Shown in pieces: positions 46,988 through 55,582 of a DNA stretch of 64,000 nt (position 1 is the first letter of the stretch; the number at the start of each line of letters is the position of its first letter). The stretch comes from Clostridia bacterium (GTDB lineage Bacteria > Bacillota > Clostridia > Oscillospirales > Acutalibacteraceae). The notes beneath the pieces are model-generated. The model made no database searches and was not told the DNA's origin. It was given only the letters and a program-made list of their open reading frames with translations. The stretch is from the NCBI GenBank assembly GCA_017407755.1, contig JAFQVY010000020.1, positions 118,944 through 182,943 on the forward strand. The letters run 5' to 3'. Made by a program: the position numbers and the translations under genes.

Positions 46988-48994
46988 ATGATTAACACAA
47001 CCAGCACACGTCTTTGGGACAGTAACTCTAACATCGGCAGTCCCATACACAGACTTGATGAATTTGCTTATTTCGGCAATGATTTAGGCTCTGTCTACAC
47101 TAAAGAAAAAACCACCTTTACCTTCTGGTCACCTGAAGCATTAAGCGTTAAGGTTAAGCTTTTTGCAACAGGCAGCGACAATGAGCAGGGTGCAAAAGTT
47201 ATAGATGAGCTTCCTATGAATAAGACCGCAGATAATGTCTGGCGTCTTGAATATTTAGGAGACCACAAAAACGAATACTACACCTATATTATAAACTTTA
47301 AAGACAGAACCGTAGAAACTGTTGACATTTATGCAAAAGCAGTGGGTGTCAACGGCAACCGCGGTATGATTGTTGACCTTAAATCTACTAATCCCGAAGG
47401 TTGGGATAAGGACAAAAACATCTTCCTTAATAGCCCTACTGATGCAATTGTCTGGGAGGTTCACGTTAAAGACTTTTCACATTCTCCCTCTTCAGGCATT
47501 ACTGAAAAAAACAGGGGAAAGTACCTTGCTTTCTGCGAGCACAGCACACTTTACGGCGAAGGGATAGTTCCTACCTGTGTAGATTATTTAAAAAATCTTG
47601 GCGTAACTCATGTTCAGATTAATCCCTTTTATGATTTCGGTTCAGTAAACGAAGCAGTTAATGATGATTCCTTTAACTGGGGTTATGACCCCAAAAACTA
47701 CAACGTTCCCGAAGGCAGTTATTCCTCAAATCCCTTTGACGGCAATGTAAGAATCAACGAGTGCAAGCAGATGATAAAGGCTTTGCACGATGCCGGCATC
47801 GGCGTTATTATGGACGTTGTATATAACCACACTTATCAGGCACAGGGTTCTTTCTTTGATTTAAGCGTGCCCGGTTACTATTACCGCTATAATAAAGACG
47901 GCTCATGGTCAAATGGCTCAGGTTGCTCTAACGATACCGCTTCTGAGCATCTTATGTTCAGAAAATTTATGATTGACTCTATCCTTTATTGGGCAGAGGA
48001 ATATCATATCGACGGCTTCCGTTTTGACCTTATGGGTCTTCATGATGCCCATACTATGAGGCTTATCCGCAAAGCACTTGACGAAAAATTCGGCAAAGAC
48101 AATGTTATTCTTTACGGCGAAGGCTGGTATATGGGTACTGCTTGTGCCTTTGGCACAGAAATGGCAAATCAGGGCGCAATACGCTCTATGAAAGGCGTAG
48201 GTGCATTTAACGATAATATGCGTGATGCTATTAAGGGCAGTGTTTTCGGCGCTTGCGATAAAGGCTTTGTTCAGTGCGGTGCCTCTGCAGAGCGTATAAA
48301 AAGCGGCATTTTAGCAGAAACAGGCTCTTGGGCAGGGGAGGCTTCCCAATGTGTTAACTACGCCTCCTGTCACGACAACTACGCCCTTTACGATAAACTT
48401 ATTTTAAGCGAGCGTGGCGGCACAGGCTATTGCGAAAGGTTTGATTATCTCGTTTCTATGATTAAGCTTTCAGCGGCAGTAGTGCTTACTTCCCGCGGAA
48501 TTCCTTTCTTCCTTGCTGGCGAAGAAATCGCAAGAACTAAATTTGGTGACGAAAACAGTTACTGCTCATCTGCAAACATCAATCAGATTGACTGGGAAAA
48601 CACAGCCCACTATGCTGACCTTATTCTTTACTATCAGGGTCTTATTCGTCTCAGAAAAAAGCTTGCGGCTTTAAGAGGCTCCAATAAGGTTTGTGACAGC
48701 TCAAGTTTTCGCTTTATTGATTCTGCAATGCCCTGTGTTTCTTATGCAATCGATTTTTATGACGAAGATATTAAAGGACACATTTTTGTAGCACTTAACC
48801 CTTGCGACTATGATGTTCGTATTAACCTTGCTGATACAGGTCTTTCTAAAGATACTAAGTGGATAGCAGTTGTAAACAAACACAGTGCAGGTACTGCTCC
48901 TCTTATGGCTATTTCTGAGCTTGCACTTGTTGAAAGCAAAAGTGCACTTATGCTTTTGGACGAAGCAGCCTATAAGGCAATTTTTAAAAGGTAA
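46988..48994 (+). CDS. pulA: Type I pullulanase without signal peptide (cytoplasmic)
   Basis: A 668-residue GH13 debranching enzyme cutting alpha-1,6 bonds in pullulan and amylopectin-derived dextrins. A CBM48-like N-terminal domain precedes the barrel. All four GH13 regions are seen: YNHTY from Tyr279, DGFRFD (nucleophile Asp347), YGEGW (acid/base Glu378) and HDN at 462-464. There is no signal peptide or dockerin, so it is predicted cytoplasmic. The ATG at 46988 has CGGAG upstream; an in-frame ATG at 46943 lies before the palindrome and is less likely. It is a close paralogue of the next gene. Confidence 0.92.
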   Translation: MINTTSTRLWDSNSNIGSPIHRLDEFAYFGNDLGSVYTKEKTTFTFWSPEALSVKVKLFATGSDNEQGAKVIDELPMNKTADNVWRLEYLGDHKNEYYTYIINFKDRTVETVDIYAKAVGVNGNRGMIVDLKSTNPEGWDKDKNIFLNSPTDAIVWEVHVKDFSHSPSSGITEKNRGKYLAFCEHSTLYGEGIVPTCVDYLKNLGVTHVQINPFYDFGSVNEAVNDDSFNWGYDPKNYNVPEGSYSSNPFDGNVRINECKQMIKALHDAGIGVIMDVVYNHTYQAQGSFFDLSVPGYYYRYNKDGSWSNGSGCSNDTASEHLMFRKFMIDSILYWAEEYHIDGFRFDLMGLHDAHTMRLIRKALDEKFGKDNVILYGEGWYMGTACAFGTEMANQGAIRSMKGVGAFNDNMRDAIKGSVFGACDKGFVQCGASAERIKSGILAETGSWAGEASQCVNYASCHDNYALYDKLILSERGGTGYCERFDYLVSMIKLSAAVVLTSRGIPFFLAGEEIARTKFGDENSYCSSANINQIDWENTAHYADLILYYQGLIRLRKKLAALRGSNKVCDSSSFRFIDSAMPCVSYAIDFYDEDIKGHIFVALNPCDYDVRINLADTGLSKDTKWIAVVNKHSAGTAPLMAISELALVESKSALMLLDEAAYKAIFKR

Positions 48995-49045
48995 TTCTCT
49001 GCTTTGAAGCAGATTTACATTAATTTCATAATAGGAGGTAATTCT

Positions 49046-52000
49046 ATGAAACTCAAAAAAATCCTTGCGATTTTGCTTGCAGTTATGATGGTGTTAAGCA
49101 CACTTACACTTCTTTCTGTTTCAGCAGAATCTGAGGTAACAAACAACAACCCTTACTCGGTTGCTGCAATGGAGCTTGATGAGCTTTACGCTTATGACGG
49201 CGACGACCTCGGTTGCACATACACACCTGAGGCAACAACCTTCAAGGTATGGACACCTACTTCCGAAGGCGTTACTCTTAAGCTTTATGCTACAGGTAGC
49301 GACACTGAGGAAGGTGCTGCTGACCTTGGTGAGTATGAGATGGCTTTTGACGAAGAGACAGGCGTATGGTCTGTTACAGTTGAAGGAGACCTTCTCAATG
49401 TTTACTACACTTATGAGGTTGACACAGTTGCTCTCGTAACAGGTACAAAGAAAACTAACGAAACTGTTGACATTTATGCTAAGGCAACAGGTGTTAACGG
49501 TAACCGTGCAATGGTAGTTGACCTTGACTCCACAGACCCTGAGGGTTGGGAAAACGACCAGCATATCTTCGTTGACGAGCAGACAGATGCTATCATCTGG
49601 GAAGTTGTAGTTCGTGACTTCTCCGCAAGTGAGTCTTCAGGCGTATCCGAAGCAAACCGCGGTAAGTTCCTTGCTTTCACAGAAGAGGGCACAACTGTTA
49701 ACGGCGAAGGCAACATCTCTACTTGTGTTGACTATCTCAAAGAGCTCGGTGTAACACACGTTCAGATTAACCCCTTCTACGATTTCGCTTCCATTCAGGA
49801 AGATAAAGACCTTTCCACTCAGTACAACTGGGGTTATGACCCCAAAAACTACAACGTTCCCGAGGGCAGCTATTCTTCTAACCCCTATGACGGTAACGTT
49901 AGAATTAACGAGTGTAAGCAGATGATTCAGGCTCTCCATGAGGCTGGCATCGGTGTTATTATGGACGTTGTATACAACCATACTTATGCTTCCGATACAT
50001 CTTTCTTCCAGCTTGCTGTTCCCAACTACTACTATCGCTTCAATGCTTCCGGCGGTTGGTCACAGGCTTCTGGTTGTGGTAACGATACTGCTTCTGAGCG
50101 TGCAATGTTCAGAAAGTTTATGATTGACTCCTGCCGTTATTGGGTAGAAGAGTATCACGTAGACGGCTTCCGTTTTGACCTTATGGGTCTTCACGATACC
50201 GAGACTATGAACCTTATCAGAGCTGACCTTGACACAATCAACCCCGACATTATTATGTACGGCGAAGGTTGGACAATGGGTTCAGTATTTGACCCTGTTG
50301 ACTGCGAGGGCAACCCCGTTTACGGTGCATCTCAGCAGAATGCAGAGCATCTTTCCGAAAGAGTTGGTATGTTTAACGACCAGATTCGTGATGCTCTTAA
50401 GGGTAACGTATTCTCAAACACAGCTACAGGCTTCCTTCAGGGCACTAAGACCTGCTATGAGGGTGTTGTTTACGGTATCCGTGCAAACACCTTCGGCAAG
50501 GGCGGTACTTGGGCACCCAAGACCCCTGAGCAGTGTGTAACTTATACTTCCTGCCACGATAACCACACACTTTACGACAGACTCGTTGCTTCAACTCGCG
50601 GCGAAGATTCTGATTACAGAGTAAGATATGCAGACCTCATTGAAATGAACAAGATGAGTGCAGCCATTATCCTTACATCTCAGGGTACATCCTTCTTCGT
50701 AGCAGGTGAGGAGCTTGCTCGTTCTAAGGATGGCGACCACAACAGCTATTCTTCTCCCGTTGGTCTTAACCAGATTGACTGGAACCTCGCTGTTTCCAAC
50801 GCTGACCTCGTTTCTTACTACAGAGGCCTTATCGATATCAGAAAGAATTTCGCTCCCTTCACAGATGCTACAGGCAAATTTGCTGACAAGTATTCCTTCG
50901 CAACTTCTCTCTCCAGCGTTGAAAGCTACATCGCTTATGTTGTAGATAACGACACAGAGGGTGAGTGGGACAAGGTTGCAGTTATGGTAAACTCTCTCGT
51001 AAATGAGTCTCAGGTTGTAACTCTTCCTGATGTTGGCGTTAACGAGTGGGTTGTTATCGTTGACAATAACAGCGCCGGCGTTTCAGAAATCAAAGTTGTT
51101 AAGGACAACCAGTTTGAGCTTGCTCCCTCCAGTGCTATGATTGCTGTTGACAAGGCTAGCTTTGATGCAGTTGCTCTTGAGTCCAACGATTCCAAGGTTA
51201 CTGTTAACCACGTAAACGCTAAGAACGGACAGGTTATCACATCTCAGACAATCACAGGCGAAATCGGCAAGGGTTATGAGACAGCTCAGGATTCTTCCTT
51301 AAGCCTTGAGTATGAGCTTGACCGCATTGAAGGCGACGCTAAGGGTACTTTTGCTGAGGAAGACAAGGTTGTTACATACTACTACAACTACTATGTTGCT
51401 CCTTCTTTCAAGAATAACGATATAACAGGCGATGGCAAGGTTAACATCAAGGACGCTACTGCTGTTCAGAAGCACCTTGCTAAGATTGAAGTTTTATCTG
51501 CTGAAATGGAAGCACTTGCTGACTACGACTATAACGGTAAGGTTAACGTTAAGGACGCTACTGCTCTTCAGAAGCACATTGCTAACTTCAACATCAGTAT
51601 CGGTACTGTTGTAACTAACTTCTACTGCATCAACGAAAACGGCGAAAAGGTAACTGTAGCTCCTTCTGTTGAAAAGCAGTACAAGGTTGGTACAGAGTAT
51701 AAGACAGAAGCTCCTTCCGTTGAGCTTTATGAGTTAAGCTCTGAGCTTCCCGATAACGCTGAGGGTGTTGTTGCTGTTGGTACAACAAATGTTGACTACT
51801 ACTACACCTACTCTGCAAGCGGTATCAAGGTTCACGCTATCCACCTTGACCCCGAAGCAACCTGGGCTCCTTACCTCTGGGCTTGGGATCCTGTTGCAGG
51901 TGTTAATGCATTTAATTCATGGCCCGGCGTTCCCATGATGGAAGAAGGCGGCGGTTGGTATTCAATCGATGCTGCACTTCCCGAGGGTTGCTCCTACGGT

Positions 52001-52180
52001 ATTATTATCAATGCAGGCGGTTCTCCCCAGACTGCAGATATGCTCAACAATACTGCTGAGGAAATCTGGATTGTTATCGACGACTATAACATCGTTGATA
52101 AGGGTGAATTCATCACAATCTACACAGAAATGCCCGACATCGAGGCACTTCGTGCAGAGGTTGTAGTTCCCGCTGAATAA
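49046..52180 (+). CDS. Secreted type I pullulanase with dockerin, MucBP-like and CBM26-like modules
   Basis: A 1044-residue exported enzyme. It has a signal peptide (1-28), a CBM48-like domain, and a GH13 core with DGFRFD (nucleophile Asp378), YGEGW (Glu407) and HDN at 504-506. A MucBP-like stretch follows (about 715-785), then a dockerin (about 792-850; ITGDGKVNIKDATAVQKH and YDYNGKVNVKDATALQKH), a second MucBP-like stretch (about 852-915), and a C-terminal starch-binding CBM26-like module with WAPYLWAWDP and FNSWPGVPM. The dockerin is internal, which is unusual. TAGGAGGT precedes the ATG. Codons favour C-ending forms more than its neighbours, suggesting high expression. Confidence 0.92.
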   Translation: MKLKKILAILLAVMMVLSTLTLLSVSAESEVTNNNPYSVAAMELDELYAYDGDDLGCTYTPEATTFKVWTPTSEGVTLKLYATGSDTEEGAADLGEYEMAFDEETGVWSVTVEGDLLNVYYTYEVDTVALVTGTKKTNETVDIYAKATGVNGNRAMVVDLDSTDPEGWENDQHIFVDEQTDAIIWEVVVRDFSASESSGVSEANRGKFLAFTEEGTTVNGEGNISTCVDYLKELGVTHVQINPFYDFASIQEDKDLSTQYNWGYDPKNYNVPEGSYSSNPYDGNVRINECKQMIQALHEAGIGVIMDVVYNHTYASDTSFFQLAVPNYYYRFNASGGWSQASGCGNDTASERAMFRKFMIDSCRYWVEEYHVDGFRFDLMGLHDTETMNLIRADLDTINPDIIMYGEGWTMGSVFDPVDCEGNPVYGASQQNAEHLSERVGMFNDQIRDALKGNVFSNTATGFLQGTKTCYEGVVYGIRANTFGKGGTWAPKTPEQCVTYTSCHDNHTLYDRLVASTRGEDSDYRVRYADLIEMNKMSAAIILTSQGTSFFVAGEELARSKDGDHNSYSSPVGLNQIDWNLAVSNADLVSYYRGLIDIRKNFAPFTDATGKFADKYSFATSLSSVESYIAYVVDNDTEGEWDKVAVMVNSLVNESQVVTLPDVGVNEWVVIVDNNSAGVSEIKVVKDNQFELAPSSAMIAVDKASFDAVALESNDSKVTVNHVNAKNGQVITSQTITGEIGKGYETAQDSSLSLEYELDRIEGDAKGTFAEEDKVVTYYYNYYVAPSFKNNDITGDGKVNIKDATAVQKHLAKIEVLSAEMEALADYDYNGKVNVKDATALQKHIANFNISIGTVVTNFYCINENGEKVTVAPSVEKQYKVGTEYKTEAPSVELYELSSELPDNAEGVVAVGTTNVDYYYTYSASGIKVHAIHLDPEATWAPYLWAWDPVAGVNAFNSWPGVPMMEEGGGWYSIDAALPEGCSYGIIINAGGSPQTADMLNNTAEEIWIVIDDYNIVDKGEFITIYTEMPDIEALRAEVVVPAE

Positions 52181-52194
52181 TTTCCTATAAAATT

Positions 52195-52228
52195 ACCTCC
52201 CTGAGTTATCTCAGGGAGGTTTCTTTTT
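52195..52228 (+). terminator. Strong terminator of the pullulanase pair
   Basis: ACCTCCCTGAG and CTCAGGGAGGT form an 11-bp stem with a 4-base loop, followed by TTCTTTTT. Confidence 0.9.
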
Positions 52229-53174
52229 ATACTATTTTGTTTTTGTTGTTGCCGTCATAAAAATTCTGTATATTTTCTGCCATTGTTTTTACACATCGGT
52301 TTCTTGCTTCAAATGATCCCCAAGCCATGTGGGGCGTGAAACACACGTTGTCAAACCCAAGTATTTCTGTATAAGGGTGGTTTTCGCCAAAAGGTTCTGT
52401 AGAATATACGTCAACACCCAAACCGCCTATTTTTTCGTTTTTAATCGCGTCAGCAAGTGCCTTTTCGTCAGCAACTGCACCTCGTGCAGTGTTAATGACA
52501 ACGGCATTTTCTTTCATACTTGCAATACGCTCTGCACTTATAAGATTTCGTGTTTCCTCGCTTAAAGGAACATGCAATGAAATAATGTCGCACTCCTTAC
52601 AAAGAGTGTCAATATCCGCTAAAGGAAATCTGCCTTCCTGTTTTCTTCTGCACATAAAAACCTTGCATCCGAAAGCTTCAGCAATTTCAGCAACCTTTGT
52701 GCCGATTCCGCCGCCTCCAACAACACCCCATTTTAATGAGGATAGCTCGTGATATACTGGCGTCAGCTTATTTGCAACACCTGATTTTGAATAATCACCG
52801 CCTCTGACAAAACCTTCATATTCCTTAAGATGGGTCACAAGACTTAATGCCATAGATAAGGTAACCTGTGCAACACTGTCGGTAGAATATCCCGGCACAT
52901 TATAAAGTGCAATAGAAGCTTCTTTACAGTACTGAGTATCAATATTATCATAACCTGTTGCCGCGACACAAATAAGTTTAAGTTTTTTCGCATTGTTTAG
53001 ATTGTTTTCGTTAAGCTTAATCTTATTAATAATTACTACGTCAGCGTCAGAAATCCTTTCGGCTACATCTTCAGGCGAAGTGTTTTCAAATTCTTTTACT
53101 TCACCTAAAGCATAAATAGGGGAAAGGTCGATATCTTCTCCCAAGGTGCTTTTGTCAAGAACAACTATTTTCAT
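52227..53174 (-). CDS. D-2-hydroxyacid dehydrogenase
   Basis: A 315-residue NAD(P)-dependent dehydrogenase of the glycerate/hydroxypyruvate/D-lactate type. It has the split substrate domain, the Rossmann motif (VVGGGGIGTKVAE), NTARGAV with the catalytic Arg, GVDVYSTEP with the Glu region, and TPHMAWGS with the catalytic His. The substrate cannot be assigned. Its ATG lies 2 bases after the folT stop with its own TAGGAGGT site, so it is in the THF-riboswitch transcription unit. Confidence 0.87.
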   Translation of the reverse strand: MKIVVLDKSTLGEDIDLSPIYALGEVKEFENTSPEDVAERISDADVVIINKIKLNENNLNNAKKLKLICVAATGYDNIDTQYCKEASIALYNVPGYSTDSVAQVTLSMALSLVTHLKEYEGFVRGGDYSKSGVANKLTPVYHELSSLKWGVVGGGGIGTKVAEIAEAFGCKVFMCRRKQEGRFPLADIDTLCKECDIISLHVPLSEETRNLISAERIASMKENAVVINTARGAVADEKALADAIKNEKIGGLGVDVYSTEPFGENHPYTEILGFDNVCFTPHMAWGSFEARNRCVKTMAENIQNFYDGNNKNKIV

Positions 53175-53176
53175 AG

Positions 53177-53722
53177 CTACCTCCTAATTTTTCTAAGTAC
53201 CGCTTTTTCTAATAATATTATTACTACAATTTCTATAGGTATAGCCACAAGCGTTTTAATACCTCTTATTCCTGCGGTAATCCAAAAAGCCCTCGAATAC
53301 TGGATATATAGCCACAAAGATCCTAAGGCTATTTCAACAAATAAACCTGTCACAATTTCGCAGATAATCAGAGAGGGGACAAATCTTTTGCTTTCGAAGA
53401 GGAAAATGCCGTATAAAAGCCCGACTAAAAGACCGTTTATGGTCCAGCCCGGAAAATATGCTCCCATTGGAGCTAACAAAAAGCAAATAAGGTCCCCAAG
53501 GGCACCGATTGCACCAGCGGCTATAGGGCCGCAAAGAATACCTGCTATGGCTATTGGCAAAAATGTAAGTCCGATTTTAATATCGGGGGTAATTGCCAAT
53601 GTGAGATTAGAAAAATACCCAAGCAGTATTCTTAATGCCAGAAGCATGCCGCAGATAGCTATGTTTTGCGGCTTTTTAAGTATTTGTGCAGATTTTAAAA
53701 ATTTATCTCTGATTGTAAACAC
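53177..53722 (-). CDS. folT: ECF transporter S component for folate
   Basis: A 181-residue, six-helix substrate-binding component of an energy-coupling factor transporter. The ALRILLGYF and IKIGLTFLPIAI segments are typical of FolT. The THF riboswitch upstream supports folate as substrate. The GTG at 53722 is chosen as start because AGGAGG lies 7 bases upstream; the TTG at 53728 is only 1 base from that site. The shared EcfA/A'/T module is not in this window. Confidence 0.88.
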   Translation of the reverse strand: MFTIRDKFLKSAQILKKPQNIAICGMLLALRILLGYFSNLTLAITPDIKIGLTFLPIAIAGILCGPIAAGAIGALGDLICFLLAPMGAYFPGWTINGLLVGLLYGIFLFESKRFVPSLIICEIVTGLFVEIALGSLWLYIQYSRAFWITAGIRGIKTLVAIPIEIVVIILLEKAVLRKIRR

Positions 53723-53724
53723 GT

Positions 53725-53743
53725 GCAAACCTCCTAAGTTTGC
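53725..53743 (-). promoter_or_regulatory. Hairpin holding the folT ribosome site
   Basis: On the minus strand GCAAAC and GTTTGC enclose TTAGGAG, so the AGGAGG ribosome site falls in the loop and stem base. It is the likely translational expression platform of the THF riboswitch. Confidence 0.55.
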
Positions 53744-53799
53744 CGCAGAAAAAGAGAAGGCGAAACTGTATAAAACAGCTCCGCCGCAAATTCTGATTT

Positions 53800-53896
53800 T
53801 CAGCGGGATGCAAGCCTTATACCGCGAGTAATACTCTTCGTCCTCTTGGCAACTCCCCGTCCAAGCGGCACTTTACGCACAAGGCTCTACTCTGTT
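53800..53896 (-). promoter_or_regulatory. Tetrahydrofolate (THF) riboswitch
   Basis: Read on the minus strand, the sequence has the conserved order AGAGTAGA, GCGTAAAGTGCC, GGGGAGTTGCC, ACGAAGAG, GCGGT and TGCATCCCGCT of the THF aptamer, with GCCTT pairing to AAGGC. It lies 78 bases before folT. Tetrahydrofolate binding would be expected to lower folT expression. Confidence 0.9.
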
Positions 53897-53927
53897 TTTT
53901 ATATAATATACCTAAAGCTTTTGTTTG

Positions 53928-54536
53928 TCAAACCTTTCCTCTTATAAGCCTTTGCAAAGGTTTATAAATAAAGAAGGTTACTGCCGAAACGATTACACCT
54001 TTAAGCAGATTAAAAGGCAAAACACAGATAAGACAAAAGGTAAAAAGGCTGTTAACGTTAGGATTTACAGAATTACCCATGCTTATAATCTGTTCTAAAG
54101 GCAGGTGAAACATTACCGAATATAAAGGTATCATTATAAAAGCGTTTACAAAGGTTGAAGTTATAGACATTATGCCTGTTGCACTGCCCATTCCGATTAG
54201 TGCACCCGCTCTGTCCTTTTTGAATTTATAAATCAGTGATGCCGTTACAACAAAAATACAGCCAATAACAAAATTAGCAACATCACCCACAAATGCAGTA
54301 GATGTTCCTTTTATAATCAGCTTAATTAAAACCTTAATAAATTCAATGATTATTCCTGCCACAGGCCCCATTGAAAAAGCACCCACCAAAGCAGGAATTT
54401 CAGACAAATCCAGCTCATAAAAAGGCGGTGCAATGAAGGGCAGGGGAAACTCCAATAGCATAAGCACTCCCGCCATTGCCGAAAGCATACCGCAGGTCAC
54501 AAGGTTTCTTGTGGTAAATAATTTCTTTTTTTCCAT
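53928..54536 (-). CDS. ribU: ECF transporter S component for riboflavin
   Basis: A 202-residue, six-helix protein with the RibU pattern: PFIAPPFYELDLSEIPALVGAF near the N-terminus, and GTSTAFVGDVANF in the middle. Takes up riboflavin together with the general ECF module. The FMN riboswitch upstream agrees. I start at MEKKKLF (54536) with GGAGGAG upstream; an in-frame extension to 54590 would translate the terminator hairpin. Confidence 0.92.
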   Translation of the reverse strand: MEKKKLFTTRNLVTCGMLSAMAGVLMLLEFPLPFIAPPFYELDLSEIPALVGAFSMGPVAGIIIEFIKVLIKLIIKGTSTAFVGDVANFVIGCIFVVTASLIYKFKKDRAGALIGMGSATGIMSITSTFVNAFIMIPLYSVMFHLPLEQIISMGNSVNPNVNSLFTFCLICVLPFNLLKGVIVSAVTFFIYKPLQRLIRGKV

Positions 54537-54549
54537 AAAGCTCCTCCAA

Positions 54550-54580
54550 AAATAAAAATCCCTGCCTTTTGGGGCAGGGA
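54550..54580 (-). terminator. FMN-riboswitch-controlled terminator
   Basis: On the minus strand TCCCTGCC pairs with GGCAGGGA around a short loop, then ATTTTTATTTTT follows. It lies between the aptamer and ribU, so it is the expression platform. Confidence 0.88.
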
Positions 54581-54599
54581 AGAAGCACAAAATGCAAAA

Positions 54600-54704
54600 C
54601 CTTTTCTCATCCGGACTATACCGTCGGCACAGGATTTACACCTGTTCAGCACAAGGCTCGTGGGCTATACCACCGGTGGGGAATCTCACCCCGCCCCAAA
54701 GATT
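54600..54704 (-). promoter_or_regulatory. FMN riboswitch (RFN element)
   Basis: Read on the minus strand it shows the canonical RFN sequence: GGGGCGGGGTGAGATTCCCC, CCGGTGGTATAGCCCACGAGCC, CAGGTGTAAATCCTG and CCGACGGTATAGTCCGGATG. FMN should promote termination before ribU. Confidence 0.97.
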
Positions 54705-54745
54705 TATATGTATTTTAATATTTATGTTCTGACTTGTCAAGTATG

Positions 54746-55582
54746 TTATCTTGATTTCACGTTGAGCTTCAAGTCAATAATGTCGTGATGAGCAACCCTT
54801 TTTTCTTCGGGCGGCAGTTCCATATAGTTGCCAAAGGGTATTTTTAGGTATTGGTCATAGTTTTTCATAGCAAGATATTTTCTGCCTTCAAACTCAACCT
54901 CGCAAATACCGTCGTAAATTTCTCTGGGATAAACCTTTTTCATAAAGTAAAAGCCTGCACAAAGCTCCGCTACATTTTCGCTTGTTTCAAAGCTATAGCG
55001 GCTCATTCTTTTTTCGGCAAATTTCCATATTTTGTACCTTAACCCTTTGCCTCTGAAAACTGAAAGTAATACTTTTGAGCCGAAACTCAGAAGTCCTCCC
55101 TGATTTTTAGGCACAATACCTGAGCGGAAAAGGGAGTAAACCATTGTCCACATATACTGAATATATCTTGACAACTTGCCGCTTGCAAGTCCGTCAATGG
55201 GGAATATGTCAAGAGGAATGCCGTGGGGCATATCCATATCCTGCTGATATTCTTTAATAAGCGTATGCTCGGTATCTGCAATTACTGCAAAAATATTACC
55301 GTAAGTCATATTTTTGTCGGCATCTAAAAGTACAAAACGCTCACTGGGCTTTTCTTTTTTATAAAGCTTTAAAAACTGCTCGTAGTCCGGTCTTGGCATA
55401 AGTACGTCAATGTCATCGTCCCATGGAACAAATCCTTTGTTTCTCAAAGCGCCTATAAGACAACCTCCGCAAAGGTAGTATGTAAGACCATGATTTCTGC
55501 AAAATTCGTCAAAAAAGTTAAGTCCGTCAAGCTCTGCAAGTTGCAAGTCTCTTAAGGCTTTTTCGTCAAGCTTAATACTCAA
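54746..55582 (-). CDS. LicD family phosphotransferase
   Basis: A 278-residue LicD-family protein. These transfer phosphocholine or another phospho-polyol onto surface glycans or teichoic acids. The hallmark LCGGCLIGALRNKGFVPWDDDIDV is near residues 36-61; the Asp triplet binds metal. The start overlaps the upstream glycosyltransferase stop by 4 bases (ATGA). No choline uptake gene is nearby, so the transferred group is unknown. Confidence 0.87.
   Translation of the reverse strand: MSIKLDEKALRDLQLAELDGLNFFDEFCRNHGLTYYLCGGCLIGALRNKGFVPWDDDIDVLMPRPDYEQFLKLYKKEKPSERFVLLDADKNMTYGNIFAVIADTEHTLIKEYQQDMDMPHGIPLDIFPIDGLASGKLSRYIQYMWTMVYSLFRSGIVPKNQGGLLSFGSKVLLSVFRGKGLRYKIWKFAEKRMSRYSFETSENVAELCAGFYFMKKVYPREIYDGICEVEFEGRKYLAMKNYDQYLKIPFGNYMELPPEEKRVAHHDIIDLKLNVKSR

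Noticed and set aside
49004-49032. TTGAAG-17-CATAAT promoter directly before the secreted pullulanase
   Set aside because: Transcription would begin at or after the ribosome site, only a few bases before the ATG.
51419-51600. Direct DNA repeats in the pullulanase gene as a mobile or recombination element
   Set aside because: They are the two calcium-binding repeats of the dockerin, similar because of protein structure.
46988-52180. Tandem pullulanases as an assembly duplication
   Set aside because: The copies differ throughout in sequence, codon use and domain content, so they are true paralogues.
53388-53831. Plus-strand open frame across folT and the THF riboswitch
   Set aside because: It is antisense to folT and to a conserved riboswitch, with no ribosome site or recognisable product.
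54537-54590. Longer ribU start
   Set aside because: It would translate the riboswitch terminator; GGAGGAG precedes the ATG at 54536.
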